A DNA stretch of 15,874 nt, from NCBI GenBank assembly GCA_964515395.1, contig CAZERC010000031.1:1-15874 (forward strand), read 5' to 3'. Numbering within the stretch: position 1 is the first letter of the stretch; every line of letters begins with the position of its first letter. The DNA comes from UBA1876 sp964515395 (lineage in GTDB: Bacteria; Synergistota; Synergistia; Synergistales; Thermovirgaceae). This document shows positions 14,152 through 15,874 of the stretch, one piece after another. The notes under the pieces were generated by a model. The model made no database searches. It was not told the DNA's origin and saw only the letters and a list, made by a program, of their open reading frames with translations. The position numbers and the translations under genes are program-made.

Positions 14152-14767
14152 TTTCAATCACTCCGATTCCTGTGGTCCCCGCCTTCACTCGCTGACCTTG
14201 CCTGACACAGGGTTCCACCGCAAGCGGCATATAGACATCCACCCGTGAACCCAATTTTATCATCCCGAGCCGTTCTCCGCGAAAAAGGTCGTCTCCACGC
14301 GCCTTTGAACAAACGATGCGCCTGGCCAGGAAACCGGCGATCTGCACCACCATTCCTTTTCCAGAAGAGCCCTCGAAACCGACGAGAAACCGTTCGTTTT
14401 CCTCCGACGCCTTTGGAGCAAAGGCCATCCATTTTTTGCCGGGAACATATTCCAGGTATTCGATACGTCCATCAACGGGCATGCGGTTCACGTGAACGTC
14501 AAGAAGAGACATGAAAATGCCGACGTAATGGCATTCACCGCAAAAAGGATGGCTCGCCCGGCGGACCTCGACGACTTTCCCGTCGGCAGGGCTCACCCAT
14601 ATCCGGTCATCTTCCGGTGGTTTCCTTTCAGGATCCCGGAAGAACCAGGCGACCAGTCCCGTACCAGCCAGAAAGAGGACGCCTGCAGGCACCCAAAAGA
14701 CGAGGAAAAGCACCCCGAGAGCGAGACCGGCAAGAACGGGTTTGCGCCCTTCAGGGGCAAGTCCCAT
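14114..14767 (-). CDS. psd: phosphatidylserine decarboxylase, short (archaeal/Bacillus-like) type
   Basis: Pyruvoyl enzyme turning phosphatidylserine into phosphatidylethanolamine. The 217-aa proenzyme has two N-terminal hydrophobic stretches (about 11-42), then FFRDPER, SPADGKVV (59-66), FMSLLDVHVNRMP (85-97) and the self-cleavage site in GMIKLGSRVDVYMP. Cleavage is expected between Gly173 and Ser174, with Ser becoming the pyruvoyl group. The C-terminal Lys- and Thr-rich tail overlaps pssA. The ATG at 14767 lies 2 nt after the gyrA stop, and its AGGAGGAAT SD is embedded in the final Glu codons of gyrA. Confidence 0.93.
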   Translation of the reverse strand: MGLAPEGRKPVLAGLALGVLFLVFWVPAGVLFLAGTGLVAWFFRDPERKPPEDDRIWVSPADGKVVEVRRASHPFCGECHYVGIFMSLLDVHVNRMPVDGRIEYLEYVPGKKWMAFAPKASEENERFLVGFEGSSGKGMVVQIAGFLARRIVCSKARGDDLFRGERLGMIKLGSRVDVYMPLAVEPCVRQGQRVKAGTTGIGVIENGTKKTQEETSL

Positions 14768-14769
14768 GA

Positions 14770-15874
14770 CTATTCCTCCTCTTCTTCGCCCACGTGGATG
14801 ATGCTGACATCGGCCACCGTATCGCCTTCGTCGAGGCGTATGACGCGATAGCCCGTGGCGCCGCGTCCCAGAACGGAGATGTCTCCGGCTTCAATTCGGA
14901 CGACACGGCCGTGGTTGGTCATCAAAATGATTTCATCTTCAGCACTGACCCCCCAGGAACCGATGAGCGGCCCCGTCTTGTCGGAAATCGGCAGGGCCCT
15001 GACTCCGGCGGTTCCCCTGTGGTGCGGCGTAAACTCGGAAAACTCCGTTCGCTTGCCGATGCCTTTTTTGCTTACCAAAAGCGACTGGCGCCCTTCACGA
15101 ACGATATCGCATCCCACGACGGTATCCCCTTCAGCAAGCCTGATGCCGCGGACTCCCCTGGCCTGTCGGCCCATGGCACGGAATTCCTTCTCCGTGGTCC
15201 TCAAAGCCTTGCCCTTTGACGTTACAAGGAGGATATCGTCATCTCCGACGGTAAAGCGAACCCTCGCGATCCGGTCTCCCGGTGAAAGGGAAAGCACCCG
15301 TCTTCCTGCACGGGTCAGGTTTTGCAGCTCCGTTGCCGGAAGGCGTTTGGCCGTGCCCTTTTCGGTAATGAAAAAGACGAAGTTTGCCCCATGGAGGCAG
15401 CTGTCCCGTATCGCCACCACGAACTCGTCCTTTTCAAGGCCTATGAACTGACCCACGAGCCGGCCCTTGCCGGTTTTCGGTTCCGGAAGGACATACCCCT
15501 TGATGGCGAAGACCCGGCCCTTGGAGGTAAAGAACAGCAGGTCCCTGTGGGTGCTTGAAACAGTCAATATGGCGGCCTCGTCGCCCGTTTTCGGCGTGGC
15601 CCCCTTGACGCCCTTGCCTCCCCGTCCCTGGCACCGGTACGTCACCAGGGGCATCCGCCTGAGGTACCCGTCCCTGGAGAGCATGACCACGATTTCCTCT
15701 TCGGGAATCAGGTCTTCGATTGACATGTCCTCCACGGCATCCAGGATATCGGTCCTTCTGTCGTCGGCAAACCGTTTCCTGACATCAAGCAACTCTTCGC
15801 GCACAACGGCATCGAGGACTTCGGAGCTTCCGAGAATGCTCTCGTATCTTTCGATATCAGCCAGAAGCTGTGCC
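14770..15874 (-). CDS. gyrA: DNA gyrase subunit A, C-terminal part (5' end outside window)
   Basis: The frame is open to the window edge, giving 367 visible residues of the end of the breakage-reunion subunit's long coiled-coil arm and the whole beta-pinwheel DNA-wrapping domain. The visible start, AQLLADIERYESILGSSEVL, is typical of the arm. The GyrA box reads QGRGGKG (15610-15630), which favours GyrA over ParC. Repeated blade motifs follow (LLFFTSKGRVFAIKGY, VFFITEKGTAKRLP, ILLVTSKGKALRT, LLVSKKGIGKRTEF, IILMTNHGRVVRIE). The protein ends in an acidic GEEEEE tail. It is the first gene of the block seen here, directly before psd. Confidence 0.95.
   Translation of the reverse strand, partial: AQLLADIERYESILGSSEVLDAVVREELLDVRKRFADDRRTDILDAVEDMSIEDLIPEEEIVVMLSRDGYLRRMPLVTYRCQGRGGKGVKGATPKTGDEAAILTVSSTHRDLLFFTSKGRVFAIKGYVLPEPKTGKGRLVGQFIGLEKDEFVVAIRDSCLHGANFVFFITEKGTAKRLPATELQNLTRAGRRVLSLSPGDRIARVRFTVGDDDILLVTSKGKALRTTEKEFRAMGRQARGVRGIRLAEGDTVVGCDIVREGRQSLLVSKKGIGKRTEFSEFTPHHRGTAGVRALPISDKTGPLIGSWGVSAEDEIILMTNHGRVVRIEAGDISVLGRGATGYRVIRLDEGDTVADVSIIHVGEEEEE

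Overview
The window looks like chromosomal DNA from an anaerobic, amino-acid- and dicarboxylate-fermenting bacterium. GC content is fairly high, Shine-Dalgarno (SD) signals are strong, and GTG or TTG starts are common. The gene content (split methylmalonyl-CoA mutase, TRAP transporter with 5-oxoprolinase, two-subunit class I fumarase, ECF thiamine transporter) would fit a Synergistetes-type organism. That placement is an impression from content, not a search result. Every gene is on the minus strand except the thiamine transporter gene. No transposon, phage, CRISPR, tRNA or rRNA signal was seen.

Reading down the minus strand from the right edge, the first block is gyrA (3' part only), psd, pssA and a small GlsB/YeaQ-type membrane protein, packed with 2-nt gaps or overlaps. 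It ends at a shared convergent terminator (13069-13095). Facing it on the plus strand is a complete thiamine module: sigma-70 promoter, TPP riboswitch, intrinsic terminator, then thiT.

The second minus-strand block (12218 to about 8140) holds threonine synthase, fumarase alpha, fumarase beta, a short Asp-Al_Ex-type membrane exchanger and a newly noticed 37-residue single-span membrane protein, followed by a terminator-like hairpin. It looks like a C4-dicarboxylate/fumarate module. The threonine synthase reading frame carries a zinc ribbon upstream of any ATG, GTG or TTG start.

The third block (about 7823 to 1927) is the most interesting. It has a near-perfect sigma-54 (-24/-12) promoter with dyad sites about 100-140 bp upstream, then dctP-dctQ-dctM (TRAP transporter) and pxpB-pxpC-pxpA (ATP-dependent 5-oxoprolinase), closed by a terminator. 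Together they predict a regulated pathway that imports 5-oxoproline (pyroglutamate) and converts it to glutamate. A large hairpin between dctP and dctQ could raise binding-protein expression.

The last block at the left edge is the catalytic subunit of methylmalonyl-CoA mutase, with its own promoter and a hairpin-bearing leader. The start codon and SD of the next gene, presumably the B12-binding subunit, lie at the very edge. Several starts were moved inward from the longest frame on SD evidence: mutase GTG 1722, pxpA ATG 2751, pxpB GTG 4559, dctM ATG 5894, dctQ ATG 6516, fumarase beta ATG 10197 and pssA ATG 14151.
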